Below, in pieces: positions 43,475-51,128 of a stretch of DNA of 64,000 bases (positions within the stretch are counted from its first letter, which is position 1; each line of letters opens with the position of its first letter). The stretch is taken from the NCBI GenBank assembly GCA_965203685.1, contig OZ241908.1, positions 2,356,001-2,420,000 of the forward strand. The letters are read 5' to 3'. The position numbers were made by a program, and so were the translations under genes. This DNA comes from VXYL01 sp965203685 (lineage in GTDB: Bacteria > Pseudomonadota > Gammaproteobacteria > Pseudomonadales > Azotimanducaceae). The notes beneath the pieces were generated by a model. The model ran no database searches. It saw only the letters and a program-made list of their open reading frames with translations, and was not told the DNA's origin.

Positions 43475-44089
43475 GTGTCCGACGTCTCCTCCGTCCCGGC
43501 CCGGGGTGCGGGCGCCGACACGACGGGCGCGCCGGACGACGTCCCCGCCGGCGCGCTCGCCGCGGAGCACCAGGTCAGCTACGTGCCCGGCGACCACCGC
43601 TTCGAGGTGATGCTCGACGGCAAGCCAACCACCCTGTCGCCGATGGAGGCGGTGTGCTTCGTGCTCCAGAACCGCTACCTTGCGCTGAGCGACAGCACCG
43701 CCGAGAAGACCGAGAAGATGCAGGAGCAGGTCAACGAGATCAACGAGGCCAACAACTGGCTCGGCGCGCTGAAGGCCGCGCGCGGTCGCCCGGGGGGGAC
43801 GTTCTTCAAGCCCGCGCCGCCGAGCCCGGCGCTCTCGAAATGGATGAAGGACAACGACATCGACCTGGCAGACCCGGGCGCCGACGCCGACCACACCGAC
43901 GCGGCGCTCGACAGCCTGGAGGCCAAGTTCTCGAGCCGCGTCGATCAGTTGAGCAGCACCAACGAACTGCGCATGCTCGAGTTGAAGACGGCGGTGAACA
44001 AGTCGCAGGAGGCGCTCACGGCGGCCGACGGGCTGTTGCAGGATCTCAAGCAGCTCATGCAGACTATCGTGGGCAACATGGCACGCTGA
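43475..44089 (+). CDS. EspA/SseB-like filament or needle-tip protein 1
   Basis: A 204-residue secreted-type protein from GTG 43475 with AGGAGG upstream, lacking a signal peptide. It has a disordered, Ala/Gly-rich N-terminus, a first helical block (LSPMEAVCFVLQNRYLALSD, then EKMQEQVNEINEANNWLGAL) and a C-terminal coiled-coil (LSSTNELRMLELKTAVNKSQ). The C-terminal pattern recalls EspA. It is paralogous to the product of 46,013: both share L-S-x-x-(E/D)-A-x-x-F-V, T-E-x-x-Q, I-x-E-A-x-x-(W/Y)-L-G-x-L and a DSL...DQ C-terminal block. It is likely the extracellular filament or tip. Confidence 0.6.
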   Translation: MSDVSSVPARGAGADTTGAPDDVPAGALAAEHQVSYVPGDHRFEVMLDGKPTTLSPMEAVCFVLQNRYLALSDSTAEKTEKMQEQVNEINEANNWLGALKAARGRPGGTFFKPAPPSPALSKWMKDNDIDLADPGADADHTDAALDSLEAKFSSRVDQLSSTNELRMLELKTAVNKSQEALTAADGLLQDLKQLMQTIVGNMAR

Positions 44090-44171
44090 GCCGGGCCGAC
44101 CTTGGGCGCGACGGGGGAACACACCGGTGGACATGGATTCCAAAGCGCAGGCGCATGCAACGGAGGGGACG

Positions 44172-44681
44172 ATGACGGCAGCCTTGGGCGGGCTCGTGCG
44201 GCTGCTCGACGGCGCGCCGACGCTCGCCGCGGCACGCGGCATAACGGAGGCGGGTCTCGACGGCATCTACGCCGTCGGCCGCGAGCTGTACGGAACCGGT
44301 CGCTACGCCGAGGCGCTGCCGAGTTTCGAGCTGCTGTGCCTCTACGACCACCGCAGCTCGCGCAACTGGCACGCCCTCGGCCTGTGCCGGCAGGCGCTAG
44401 AGGACTACGTCGGCGCCGCGGAGGCGCTCGCGTTCGCGGCCGGTCAGCCGGACGCGTCCGGCGAGCCGGGTGCCGCGGGCCGGGCCGTGCAGATGAGCCT
44501 GGCCGAGTGCCTGCTCGCGGCGGGCCTTGCCGACGCCGCGGCGGTCGCCCTCGAGTCGCTTGGAACGACCGGTCCCGACGTCGCCGAGGACCCGAAGGTG
44601 CGGTTCCTCGCGGTACAGATCGGCGCAGCGCGGACCGACGGCGGGCAGGACCAGGCCGAAGGCACGCCGCGCAACGGCTGA
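44172..44681 (+). CDS. SycD/LcrH-like class II chaperone 1
   Basis: A 169-residue TPR chaperone for hydrophobic translocators. I chose ATG 44172, which has GGAGGGGACG directly upstream and gives the normal SycD length; a GTG at 44127 would add 15 residues. The signature region is IYAVGRELYGTGRYAEALPS, FELLCLYDHRSSRNWHALGL and CRQALEDYVGAAEALAFAAG, matching the SycD TPR1-2 pattern with the conserved D-H-x-x-S-R. It is upstream of SctE, its expected client. Confidence 0.85.
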   Translation: MTAALGGLVRLLDGAPTLAAARGITEAGLDGIYAVGRELYGTGRYAEALPSFELLCLYDHRSSRNWHALGLCRQALEDYVGAAEALAFAAGQPDASGEPGAAGRAVQMSLAECLLAAGLADAAAVALESLGTTGPDVAEDPKVRFLAVQIGAARTDGGQDQAEGTPRNG

Positions 44682-44745
44682 CGCGACGCCCGCGGAGCCA
44701 CGGCGCGGGAACGGAGAAGATGGAGTAGGAAAGGAAGGAGGTGAA

Positions 44746-44784
44746 ATGCGCATGGCGGTGGCAGGAACATGGTCGACCGGATAG
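44746..44784 (+). CDS. 12-codon mini-ORF with strong ribosome site overlapping the SctE start
   Basis: ATG 44746 to TAG 44782-44784, encoding a 12-residue peptide (MRMAVAGTWSTG). AAGGAAGGAGGTGAA directly before it is the strongest ribosome site nearby, while SctE's own ATG 44769 lies 23 bases further on in another frame. It may couple or limit SctE translation. Confidence 0.4.
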   Translation: MRMAVAGTWSTG

Positions 44785-45995
44785 ACGGCGGTGCGCCGCG
44801 GCCGGCGGCAGGCACGGATTCCGCGGCGGCGCCCGACGCAGTGCGCACGGGCCGCGCCGTGCCGGTCGAGACGGCCCCCGCGCCGGACGACGGCATGATC
44901 ACGTTCGGGTCGGGTCCGGACGGCGCGCCGGTGCTGGCGCTGCCTAGGAACATGGACGCCGACGTCATGGCGACGCTGCTCTACGCCGTTCAGGCCAAGC
45001 AGGGCCGCGAGCAGATCGAGACCGCCGAGACGCGCGTCGACGACAAGCGGGCAGAACGGCAGAGGAAGCACCACGAGATCATGGACAAGATCCGCAGGAT
45101 GCACGCGGCCGAGCACAAGGGCGGCGTCGGCGCGAAGGTGGGAATGGCGTTTGGGTGGATCGGCGTAGGCCTCGCCTGGATCGCCGTGGGCGTCGTCGGC
45201 GTCGTTTCCGGCGGGGCGGCCGCGGTCCCCCTGGCCGTCGCGGCGACCGCAATGACGGCGCTGATGATCTGCCAGCAGACCGGCGCCACGGAAAAGGCGA
45301 TCGCCGCGATGAACCTCGACGAGACGGGCTCGATGGGCGTGCAGATCGGGCTCGCTGCGGCGATGCTCGTGGTCAACATCGCGGCCTGCTTCATGAGCGG
45401 TGGGGCCGCCGCGGGCGGCGTTGCGTCGGGGGCGGCCGACGTGGCCGCGGCCAGCGCGCAGACCGGCGCCGCGGCGTCCGAGGCGGCGACCGCGGGCGTT
45501 GGCACCGGGGCCGCCGCGGCGGAAGCTGCAACGGCGTCGGCGGAGACGGTCGGCGACGCGGCGATGGCTGGCACCGCGGGCACGGAGGCCGCGACGGCCG
45601 GCGTCGACGGGGGCGCAGCGGGCGCCGAGTCCTCGGCAACCGCGGCCGGGGACGGCGCGGCGGCCGACGACATCGCCGGAACCGCGGCTCGGTCGGGCCG
45701 CATGGTGCGGGTGGCGAACCGCGTACGGGTCGCGGCCGCGCTCGCGCAGGCCGTCCCGCAGGCCGGCGGTGGCGCGGCGCAGATCACAACGGCCGAGTTC
45801 CGCTACGAGGCGGCGACGGCGCGCGCCGATGCGCAGGACGAGCGCGCGGATCTCGCCAAGGCGCAGGAGATCACGCAGGAGGAGCTGCGCCGGATCCGCA
45901 AGCTCATCGAGGAGATGCAGGCGGGGGCGGCGCTGGTGATCGGCACGATCGACGACTCGCACGCCGCCACGATGCGGATCCGCCAGACCATCTAG
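44769..45995 (+). CDS. sctE: Major hydrophobic translocator SctE (YopB/SseC/EspD-like)
   Basis: A 408-residue pore-forming translocator. It has an N-terminal coiled-coil (AKQGREQIETAETRVDDKRA, residues ~75-110), two hydrophobic segments at about 125-170 (FGWIGVGLAWIAVGVVGVVS) and 189-215 (GVQIGLAAAMLVVNIAACFM), and a C-terminal coiled-coil (EITQEELRRIRKLIEEMQAG). Between them residues ~215-310 are an Ala/Gly/Thr-rich low-complexity stretch with repeats of EAATAGV-like units. It forms the pore in the host membrane with SctB. Confidence 0.85.
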   Translation: MVDRIDGGAPRPAAGTDSAAAPDAVRTGRAVPVETAPAPDDGMITFGSGPDGAPVLALPRNMDADVMATLLYAVQAKQGREQIETAETRVDDKRAERQRKHHEIMDKIRRMHAAEHKGGVGAKVGMAFGWIGVGLAWIAVGVVGVVSGGAAAVPLAVAATAMTALMICQQTGATEKAIAAMNLDETGSMGVQIGLAAAMLVVNIAACFMSGGAAAGGVASGAADVAAASAQTGAAASEAATAGVGTGAAAAEAATASAETVGDAAMAGTAGTEAATAGVDGGAAGAESSATAAGDGAAADDIAGTAARSGRMVRVANRVRVAAALAQAVPQAGGGAAQITTAEFRYEAATARADAQDERADLAKAQEITQEELRRIRKLIEEMQAGAALVIGTIDDSHAATMRIRQTI

Positions 45996-46012
45996 CCCGG
46001 AGGGAACAGGAC

Positions 46013-46720
46013 ATGGGCGAAGTCAACGCAACGGGGGCCTACGCGGGCCGGTCGCCGGACGTCGCCGGGGGCGCCGAGGCGGGCATGGTCCGCGTGGGCG
46101 ACGTCACGCTCTCCGCGGCGGACGCGGCCGAGTTCGTCATGCTGCACCGCACGCAGGTGATGAAGCAGGTCGGCGCCGACCGCACCGAGATGGCGCAGCG
46201 GCATCTGGCCCGGATCCGTGAGGCCCGGAAGTATCTCGGCGACCTCATCGACCTCAAGAAGTTCGGCCACAAGGCGCACAGCTACAAGGACCGGATTCCG
46301 GTGACGCCGGACATGGTCCGGTTCCTCAACAACGAGGTGGGCTGCTCCACGGGCGAACGCCAGCACCGGGTCGTGTACTACCACAGCGCGGTCGCGTCGC
46401 TGCCGGAGTCGGTCCGCCGCTACTACGGATTCGACGAGGGCGGCGAAGGCACTGGCGGCACGTTCAAGATCAAGTCCGACGGCAATCCGGACACCCACGG
46501 CCGGTTTCAGATCGGGAACGTGACCGTGGTGAGCAAGGACGACATGGACTCGCTGAAGGAGGAGGTCGACAACTACATCGACCAGCAGAACGACAGCAAC
46601 AACCTGTTCATGACCAAGTTCAAGAACGTCGTGAACTCCATGAACGAAGCGTTCGAGGGTGCCAACAGCATGGCCGACAAGTCCCACGAGACGCTCAGGA
46701 ACCTGCTGTCGAGGTGGTGA
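46013..46720 (+). CDS. EspA/SseB-like filament or needle-tip protein 2
   Basis: A 235-residue protein starting at ATG 46013 with GGAGGG upstream. It has no membrane segments or signal peptide. It is paralogous to the 43,475 product: VGDVTLSAADAAEFVMLHR, the helix ending ARIREARKYLGDL, and the C-terminal MDSLKEEVDNYIDQQNDSNN, FMTKFKNVVNSMNEAFEGAN align with it. A middle insertion (residues ~85-165) gives it greater length. It sits after SctE where SPI-2-type loci place SseD or SseE. Having two such subunits suggests a two-component tip or filament. Confidence 0.55.
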   Translation: MGEVNATGAYAGRSPDVAGGAEAGMVRVGDVTLSAADAAEFVMLHRTQVMKQVGADRTEMAQRHLARIREARKYLGDLIDLKKFGHKAHSYKDRIPVTPDMVRFLNNEVGCSTGERQHRVVYYHSAVASLPESVRRYYGFDEGGEGTGGTFKIKSDGNPDTHGRFQIGNVTVVSKDDMDSLKEEVDNYIDQQNDSNNLFMTKFKNVVNSMNEAFEGANSMADKSHETLRNLLSRW

Positions 46721-47316
46721 TGGACGCGGACGAGGCCAACGAGGCAGACGGGAAGCCTGGCGCGGCGGCCGCCGACGACCTTCTGGATGCCTTGACGGAC
46801 GGGCAGCTCGCCACGGTGGAGGAGCTGGCGCGGCAGTGTCTCGAGCGCGGCGCGACGCTTGCCGACGTCCGCGGCTACACGGGCGACGAGATCGAGGCGG
46901 TCTACCGCTTCGCCCACGACGTCTACCGGCAACGCCGCTACCACGACGCGCGCAAGCTGTTCCATTTCCTCGCCGAGAACGACCACACCGAGAGCCGCTT
47001 CTGGATGGGTCTCGGCGCGAGCCTGCAGATGACCGCCTGCTACCGGGAGGCGCTGTCCGCCTACGGCGTGGCCGCCGTGCTCGACGCGACCAATCCCGAG
47101 CCGCCACTGCGCGCCGCCGAGTGCTACTTGGCGACGGACGCCCCCGATGGCGCCCGCAAGGCGCTGGACGCCGTGCGCCTGGCCTGCGAGGCGGGCGGCG
47201 CCGGGCCGGCCGAGGCCGACGTCCTCAGGCGGGCGGCGCTCCTTGGGACGGCGGTCGACCGCGCGGGCGCCGTGAGCGGCGTCCTGTCAACGCGGGAGGC
47301 GGCGCGATGTCCGTAG
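46720..47316 (+). CDS. SycD/LcrH-like class II chaperone 2
   Basis: A 198-residue TPR chaperone from ATG 46720, which overlaps the previous stop. The TPR signature is VYRFAHDVYRQRRYHDARKL, FHFLAENDHTESRFWMGLGA and SLQMTACYREALSAYGVAAV, again with the conserved N-D-H-x-x-S-R. It has a ~40-residue polar N-terminal extension. Its partner may be SctB or the second EspA-like protein. Confidence 0.82.
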   Translation: MDADEANEADGKPGAAAADDLLDALTDGQLATVEELARQCLERGATLADVRGYTGDEIEAVYRFAHDVYRQRRYHDARKLFHFLAENDHTESRFWMGLGASLQMTACYREALSAYGVAAVLDATNPEPPLRAAECYLATDAPDGARKALDAVRLACEAGGAGPAEADVLRRAALLGTAVDRAGAVSGVLSTREAARCP

Positions 47317-47774
47317 CAGCGATGGCGTCCCTGCTCGCCGACTTCGGCGCCGTGGTGGGCATCGCGGGCCTCGCGCCGGATGCGGAGCATCGCTGCAACC
47401 TGATGTTCGACGACGTGGCGCTCAGCCTCGAACTTGGCGAGGACGACGAGAGCCTCTACATCTATGCGCTGCTCGGGTCGGTGGCCGACGCCGACTGCGG
47501 GACGGCGTACGCGACGCTGTTGGCCGCCAACTACGGCTTCCAGGGCACCGGCGGAGCGACCCTGTGCGTCGAGCCGCGCACCGGCGGCGTCGTGCTGTTT
47601 CGGGCCGAGCGGCTCGAGACGCTGCCCCTCGCGCGCTTCGCCGCCGTGGTCGAGGATTTCGTCGACACTGCCGAGATGTGGGCCGCGCGGCTCCGCGACC
47701 GCGCGTTCGGCGCGCCCGACGCGGACGCGGGCCCGGAACAGCGGGCTTCGGGGTCGGGCATGGTCCGCGTCTAG
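47307..47774 (+). CDS. CesT/SycE-like class I effector chaperone
   Basis: A 155-residue protein from ATG 47307. The order of a helix (AAMASLLADFGAVVGIAGL), beta strands (CNLMFDDVALSLELGEDDES, LYIYALLGSV) and a closing helix is the class I chaperone fold. Such dimers hold effector N-termini ready for secretion, and the client could be the unknown protein at 59,752 or effectors elsewhere. Its last ~25 residues are extended and polar. Confidence 0.78.
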   Translation: MSVAAMASLLADFGAVVGIAGLAPDAEHRCNLMFDDVALSLELGEDDESLYIYALLGSVADADCGTAYATLLAANYGFQGTGGATLCVEPRTGGVVLFRAERLETLPLARFAAVVEDFVDTAEMWAARLRDRAFGAPDADAGPEQRASGSGMVRV

Positions 47775-47831
47775 CCGGACAGGTCCGGCCGAGGGCGGAG
47801 TCGAGAGAGAAAAACACGGGAGAGAAGGCAC

Positions 47832-48071
47832 ATGGCAGACACCGGTCCGGAGCGCATCGAGATGGAGATCGAAGCGCGCCTCAGGGAGGACAAGGAAGGC
47901 GCCGTCCTGGCGGCGGTGGCCGCCGGCATCGGCGAACAGCTTGCCGCGGTGGACGCGGCGGTCCGACGGGGCGCGCCGCCGGCCGAGTACGCGCGGCTCG
48001 CGGCCATCAAGTCGGGCCTCGAGGCGGCGCGCGTCATCCTTGAGCGGACGTGGGCGCACTTCCATCGGTGA
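47832..48071 (+). CDS. YscE/PscE-like needle co-chaperone
   Basis: A 79-residue helical protein with a good ribosome site. The pattern EARLREDKEGAVLAAVAAGI, EQLAAVDAAVRRGAPPAEYA and AAIKSGLEAARVILERTW parallels PscE/YscE (a helical hairpin with a central G-x-P-x-x-Y). It is expected to pair with the SctG-like protein (61,345) to keep the needle subunit SctF monomeric in the cytosol. Identification is by pattern and size. Confidence 0.65.
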   Translation: MADTGPERIEMEIEARLREDKEGAVLAAVAAGIGEQLAAVDAAVRRGAPPAEYARLAAIKSGLEAARVILERTWAHFHR

Positions 48072-48102
48072 CGCGGCCCGCGACGGACGGCAGGGTGTTC
48101 CG

Positions 48103-50136
48103 ATGCGGTCCGCCGGGCCGGTTCGCGCAGCGCTCGCCGCGGGCGCGCTATGCGCGGCGCTGGCCGGCGCGGCAGAACCGCGCGCGCCGGATTGGCTCGG
48201 CAAGGAGTTCGGCTACGTGGCGCGCAACGAGTCGCTGCGCTCGCTGCTCTACGACTTCGGCACGTCGCTCGACATACCCGTCACGGTCAGCGGGCGGATC
48301 AGCGCCATCGCCGACGACGAGGTCCCGGTGGGCCCGGCGGAACAGTTCCTCGCCGAGGTCCACCGCCGCTTCGGGGTGATCTGGGTGTACGACGGCGCAA
48401 TGCTCTACCTGTACGACGAGACCGAGGCGGTCACCAAGACGGTGGCGTTCCCGTCGGCAGGCCGCGACGCGTTCGAGGCCACCGTCGCGACGGCGGGGAT
48501 CCGCGGCGCCCCCTTAAGCTGGGTCGTCCTTCCGGGGGAGGACGCGATGCAGCTCGCCGGTCCGCCGCGCTTCGTGGAGTGGGCCGCCGAGGCTGCGCTT
48601 AGCGGCGCGTTCGCGGCCCAGGATAGAACCCTCGGCGGTGGCCGCCTCGCGATCCGGATCTTCGCGGTCGAGCACGCCCACGTCGGCGGCGCGGCGACCG
48701 GCACCGACGGCACTCCGGCAGCGGTGGGCGTCGCCGAGATGGTCGCCAAGCTGATGAACGTTGCGCACACGTCGGGCATCGGCGTGTCCGGCGGGCCCGC
48801 GTCGACCGTGACGGCCAAGCTGCGCGGCACCGGCGTCGTCGGGGACGCCGAGGCCCCCGGCGCGGATACCCCTGCGGTGGGTGGCCGGCGCGCCGCTGCG
48901 GACGCGGCGTTCGTGGTCGGCGACACGCGGCAGAACGCCGTCGTCGTGCGCGACCTCGAGACGCGGATGCCCACCTACGAGCGCCTGATCGCGGCGCTCG
49001 ACAGCCCCGTCGACCAAGTCGAGATCACGGTGTCCGTCCTCGACATCGACGCCTCCGCCGCAGACGAACTGCGCTTCTCGATCGGCGCGGAAGCGGTCCG
49101 CCTCGACGCCGGCGCCAGCGCCGGACCGACCTTCGAACTCTCGGAAGGCCTCTTCGACGCCGACGGGTTGGCGTTGCAGGTCCGCGCGCTGCTGAGCGCC
49201 GGCAAGAGCCGTATCCTGACCCGGCCGTCGGTGACCACGCTCGACAACCACGAGGCGTCGTTCCGCAACAATCGCACGTTCTACGTCCGCCTGGGCGGCA
49301 ACGACGCCGAGGCGGTGGACCTTGCGCCCGTGTCCTACGGCTGGGTGGTGCGGATCCGGCCGCACGTCGTCCGCGACGGCGCGGCCAGGCGCGTCCGCCT
49401 CGGCATCCACATCGAGGACGGCAGCCGCGGCGGCGCCGAACTCGCGGTCACCGGCGTCCCCGAGGTCTCCCAGAACGTCATCCAGACCCAGGCCGTCGTG
49501 GGCGAGGGCAAGAGCCTCTTGATCGGCGGCTACACCGTCCGCGAAGAAGTCCGCTTCCGGCAGCGGATTCCGCTGCTCGGCCGCGTGCCCGTGCTCGGCC
49601 GGCTCCTGTCGGCGCGCATCGACCGGGACCAGCAGGTCTCGCGCTACTTCCTAATCACCCCGAGGATCCTACCCGCCGAGATTGCCTACGAGATCAACAC
49701 GGGCTTCGAGGACGCCGCGCCCGAGGAGCCGGTCAAGCCGGTACCCGCGGCCGCCTCGGAAGCGCGCGCCGGCGCCCGGCCCGGGGCGTGGTCGGGCCTC
49801 GATGCCCATCCCGCGCACCACCATGCAGTCCAAGTGATCGCGCTGTCGTCCGCCGAGCGCCTCGATGAGTTCGTGGCGGCCCACGGCCTCGACCACATGA
49901 CGCGCGTCGAGCGCCCTGGCGTCGCGGCGGGAGGCTTTGTGCTCGTCGAAGGCGTCTACGCCGACCGGGCGGCTGCACTCGAGGCTGCCGCCCGCCTCAG
50001 TGGCGACCCCCGGCTCGGCACGCCGTACGTGCGCCGCGTCGGAACCCTCAAACCCCGCGCCGTCGCCGCAACGCCCTCGGCACCGATCCGCGCACCGCGC
50101 ACAGACCTCCGCGTACAACCAAGGAGCCCGCAATGA
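48103..50136 (+). CDS. sctC: Type III secretin SctC with C-terminal SPOR domain
   Basis: A 677-residue outer-membrane ring protein. The signal peptide is residues 1-~22 (ALAAGALCAALAGAAEP region). N-domains follow (YVARNESLRSLLYDFGTSLD onward, DTRQNAVVVRDLETRMPTYE), and the secretin core is at about 300-530 (LTRPSVTTLDNHEASF, QNVIQTQAVVGEGKSLLIGG). Uniquely, residues ~565-650 form a DamX-like SPOR domain (HAVQVIALSSAERLDEFVAA, FVLVEGVYADRAAALEAAAR). SPOR domains bind denuded peptidoglycan, so this tail may anchor the ring to the cell wall. Its stop overlaps sctB. Confidence 0.9.
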   Translation: MRSAGPVRAALAAGALCAALAGAAEPRAPDWLGKEFGYVARNESLRSLLYDFGTSLDIPVTVSGRISAIADDEVPVGPAEQFLAEVHRRFGVIWVYDGAMLYLYDETEAVTKTVAFPSAGRDAFEATVATAGIRGAPLSWVVLPGEDAMQLAGPPRFVEWAAEAALSGAFAAQDRTLGGGRLAIRIFAVEHAHVGGAATGTDGTPAAVGVAEMVAKLMNVAHTSGIGVSGGPASTVTAKLRGTGVVGDAEAPGADTPAVGGRRAAADAAFVVGDTRQNAVVVRDLETRMPTYERLIAALDSPVDQVEITVSVLDIDASAADELRFSIGAEAVRLDAGASAGPTFELSEGLFDADGLALQVRALLSAGKSRILTRPSVTTLDNHEASFRNNRTFYVRLGGNDAEAVDLAPVSYGWVVRIRPHVVRDGAARRVRLGIHIEDGSRGGAELAVTGVPEVSQNVIQTQAVVGEGKSLLIGGYTVREEVRFRQRIPLLGRVPVLGRLLSARIDRDQQVSRYFLITPRILPAEIAYEINTGFEDAAPEEPVKPVPAAASEARAGARPGAWSGLDAHPAHHHAVQVIALSSAERLDEFVAAHGLDHMTRVERPGVAAGGFVLVEGVYADRAAALEAAARLSGDPRLGTPYVRRVGTLKPRAVAATPSAPIRAPRTDLRVQPRSPQ

Positions 50137-51101
50137 ACGACCTGAACGTCTCCCGCCCATCGCCGAACCGCATCGACACTGGGCCCGCATCGGCCGCGCC
50201 GGCCGCGCCCGGCCCGCGCGTCGACACCGGCCCCGTCGAGTCGCCCGGGCCGCCGCCGGGGACGGCGCCGGCGCTGCCGCCCGGCCCGCCGCGCGTCGAC
50301 CACGGGCAGACGGGCGCCGCGATGCGAGCGATGGCCGACAACGTCGCCGTCGACTTCGGCGCGGTGGCCGCGCTCTTGATGCAGATCGACTCCGAACTCG
50401 CCCGCGCCGCGCGCGACTCCCAGGTCGCCGAGATCGAGTCGGTTGCGCACGAGATGCACGCTTCGGCGGACGACATCCGCGAGAGCGCGACGCTCGCGCT
50501 GGCCGGCGGCGTGGTCTCCGGGGCGACCCAGATCGCCTCCGCCGGCATCAGCCTCGGCGGCGGCATCAAGGGCATGCGCCTGACGTCCTCGAGCGCCGCG
50601 TTGGAGCCGGGCGGTCTTGGCGCCGAGCCGACGACGGCGCCGGAGTCGCCATCCGCAACGGCGTCGGCACCGAGCGTCGGGCCCGCAGCGGCGCCCGAGG
50701 AGGGCCCAGGCACCGCTGCGGAGTCGCGAACGTCCGCCGACGAGGCCGCGCGGGACTCGTCAAGGGCGCGGCGGACGATGGCGACGCGGCGGCTCGACCA
50801 CACCCTCTCGCAGCAGTTGTCGGCGCGTTCGCAGAACGTCGCGCTGATGACCGACGGCCTCGCGAAGCTGTCGTCGTCGACCGGCGAGATGATCAAGTCG
50901 GTGCTGGACTACGAGGCGCGGCAGAAGGACGCCGACGGCAAGGAGGCGGATGCGCGCGCGGACGAGAAGCGCGCGTACCTCGAGCGCACCAAGGGGTTCG
51001 CCGACTCGATGCAGAAGGGCGCCCAGGACATGCTGCAGCTGTTCGGCCAGCTGGAGGACAGCGTCCAGCAGACGAACCGAGCCGTGTGGTCGCGTGCCTG
51101 A
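50133..51101 (+). CDS. sctB: Minor translocator SctB (YopD/EspB/SseD-like)
   Basis: A 322-residue protein from ATG 50133 (AAGGAG upstream; ATGA overlap with sctC). The N-terminal ~55 residues are Pro/Ala-rich and disordered. The hydrophobic segment ALAGGVVSGATQIASAGISL followed by GGGIKGM is the characteristic YopD/EspB motif. A C-terminal amphipathic coiled-coil (LSQQLSARSQNVALMTDGLA to QDMLQLFGQLEDSVQQTNRA) completes it. It is expected to join SctE in the pore. Confidence 0.82.
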   Translation: MNDLNVSRPSPNRIDTGPASAAPAAPGPRVDTGPVESPGPPPGTAPALPPGPPRVDHGQTGAAMRAMADNVAVDFGAVAALLMQIDSELARAARDSQVAEIESVAHEMHASADDIRESATLALAGGVVSGATQIASAGISLGGGIKGMRLTSSSAALEPGGLGAEPTTAPESPSATASAPSVGPAAAPEEGPGTAAESRTSADEAARDSSRARRTMATRRLDHTLSQQLSARSQNVALMTDGLAKLSSSTGEMIKSVLDYEARQKDADGKEADARADEKRAYLERTKGFADSMQKGAQDMLQLFGQLEDSVQQTNRAVWSRA

Positions 51102-51128
51102 GCAGCGCGCGAACCGGGGTGGCGTGCC

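Noticed and set aside
44397..45962. 521-codon minus-strand frame opposite sctE
   Set aside because: It is antisense to a chaperone and translocator with family features; its composition is typical of the complementary strand of Ala-rich genes.
47434..48102. N-terminal extension of the secretin frame back to 47,434
   Set aside because: It overlaps the CesT-like and YscE-like genes, is Arg/Ser/Pro-rich, and precedes a proper signal peptide starting at 48,103.
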